A stretch of 64,000 nt of DNA from the NCBI GenBank assembly GCA_928212115.1, contig CAKMRJ010005745.1, positions 99,749,433-99,813,432 on the forward strand, read 5' to 3'. The stretch is from Lactuca virosa (Eukaryota; Streptophyta; Magnoliopsida; Asterales; Asteraceae). The notes beneath the pieces were generated by a model. That model was given only the letters and a program-made list of their open reading frames with translations. It did no database searches and was not told the origin of the DNA. Position 1 is the stretch's first letter; the number at the start of each line of letters is the position of its first letter. Position numbers and translations under genes: made by a program. Of the stretch, positions 62,856 through 64,000 are shown piece by piece.

Positions 62856-64000
62856 TGTCACACCCCCAAAACCTATGAACGGCGGAAGCGTTCTGGGGTG
62901 GAGGACGTCATGTACAGTATCATAACAATGCAAGTAGTAAACAACCACAACATCATCCATGCATAATAATATAATTTCATACAAGTGTGTTCTGTTAAGT
63001 TTTAAAGACACCAAGACAATATACATCAAAAATATAAGATGAGTCTTGAACAAGCTCCATCTTCTCAAAACCTGGCTCCCGGTACCTGTCTACTGGGACC
63101 TGAGAATACAAGTTATTTTGAAACAGTATCAGCTTTAAAGCTGGTGAGATCATAAGTATATTAGTGTCTGCGTTTGTATGAAAGCATTTGTAAGATGTTT
63201 TGTACGATGTACTGTGTATGTTTGTAAAAGTTTGTTTGTTTGAACTCTTCTAGAAAACCCTATGTTTCCTACTAAAAGTAGCCTTCTACCAAGGCATCTG
63301 TGTCTGTGTGTGTGTCTCTTGTAAAAGTGTGTATATTTTCCCAAATCCGACTATCATTAACCAAAAATATAGTTTTTTACATTATTGTTTATTGTGTGAA
63401 TATCACAAAGTAAAATGTAAAGGGAAAATGTTTATAGTACTGTATGTACTATGTAATGTAGTATTAAGTAACTACTGCTGTACTAACTACCTTAAACCAA
63501 TTGTATATTTTAAGGTAACATGTGATCGGCATGTATCTTGCTACCGACTCAATAGTAAAACGACAATGTAAGATGCCGTAAAAATGACGTTTGACACCCG
63601 TAGATTTGCAAGTCCCACTGTAGCGAGCAGCAAGGTGTAGGATAGTCATCCAGTATAGATCTATACACAAACTCATACGCTCCCCCAATTAAGGAGATTC
63701 GATACAAAACAGTCATGGCAGGTAGTGCCTGCCTGTGTTAATGGCTCACATAAATGTATTAATGTATATATGTGAATTGTGTGCTAGCTGTATTGTGTGT
63801 TCTTTCTCTGTCTAGCCTGTATGTTTGTTTCTCGTCACTCTGTTTCATGTTTGTTTCTATTCACTCTGTTTTATGTTTGTTTCTCATCACTCTATTTTAT
63901 GTTTGTTTCTCATTATAGTATGTATTGACTCATGTATGAACTGACTCCTTGTATGTTTCATTGTTCTAGTAATAGTAATCTTCCTAAACTACCCCTATGG
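62856..64000 (-). repeat. Tekay-type 5' LTR, cut by window end
   Basis: TGTCACACCCCC start. Matches 46005-47150 closely with few substitutions (for example GCG against ACA near 62888) and some indels. Its promoter, palindromes and donor lie beyond the window. Confidence 0.95.

Larger units (their letters stand above)
46005..64000 (-). mobile_element. Tekay-type gypsy element, nearly complete, carrying an Angela insertion
   Basis: 3' LTR 46005-48851, PPT 48852-48866, gag-pol 53421-48919, leader 53422-53481 plus 61242-62841, extra leader ORF 62151-61528, PBS 62842-62852, and 5' LTR from 62856 to beyond the window. The two LTRs are very similar over the 1.1 kb that can be compared, so insertion was recent. 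It sits inside a related LTR; GAATG (46000-46004) should recur after the far end. The Angela element at 53482-61236 is a still later arrival in its leader. Confidence 0.92.

Overview
The window is plant repeat DNA. Every coding sequence I can recognise comes from an LTR retrotransposon, and I see no host gene, tRNA, rRNA or CRISPR. The element types (Ty3/gypsy Tekay-type chromoviruses, Ty1/copia Angela-type elements, a Sirevirus-like copia with a 3' ORF) and repeated motifs such as ACTCGGCGAGT suggest a repeat-rich Asteraceae genome, probably Lactuca-like. That taxon call is inference from family resemblance, not a search result.

Layout. 1-7940 is an indel-rich duplicate of 16028-24020 and ends at a 13-N gap (7941-7953). 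From 7954 the real order is: a 44-bp hairpin minisatellite; a complete Angela-like element (8214-15715, TSD GTTAT) inserted in that minisatellite; the rest of the array; a Tekay derivative whose RT/RNase H/most of integrase is replaced by a 48-bp hairpin minisatellite (to 19507) with its 3' LTR (19508-21064); and a Sirevirus-like derivative that keeps gag and a 3' 'env-position' ORF but lost most of pol (21065-28193). Next come a minus-strand Tekay-type LTR split by a gene-less Angela derivative (28735-31783, TSD AGAAG); Tekay LTR pieces and a Tekay gag with a 70-bp intron-like insertion (32772-37406); a truncated copia 3' half carrying a solo LTR (37872-38655, TSD GCAGT); AT-rich DNA; a short copia LTR plus leader (41268-42547); and a template-switch-like rearrangement. 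An Angela fragment (42906-44904) is interrupted by a Tekay LTR (44905-46004), which is interrupted by a nearly complete Tekay element on the minus strand (46005 to beyond 64000), itself interrupted by a nearly complete Angela element (53482-61236, TSD AACTC).

How the parts work. Tekay and Angela elements here share a retrovirus-like plan: a splice donor inside the LTR, and an acceptor a few bases before the gag ATG. The PBS and structured leader hairpins therefore lie inside the predicted intron and would occur only on unspliced genomic RNA. Angela leaders carry two stem-loops with covarying stems and a self-complementary GGTTAACC loop, candidates for dimerisation or packaging signals. Tekay LTRs of four lineages each carry their own CpG-containing palindrome family in the same two places: just upstream of the TATA box and again in the transcribed part before the splice donor. 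Tekay sequences also carry tandem hairpin arrays with compensatory stem changes. The minus-strand Tekay element has an intact extra 207-aa ORF in its leader with its own acceptor, so splice-site choice could select between that ORF and gag-pol.

Limits: boundaries with visible TG..CA ends and TSDs are firm. Fragment edges without them (32772-33250, 37407, 40540-41267) are approximate. Clade names rest on domain and motif recognition by eye.
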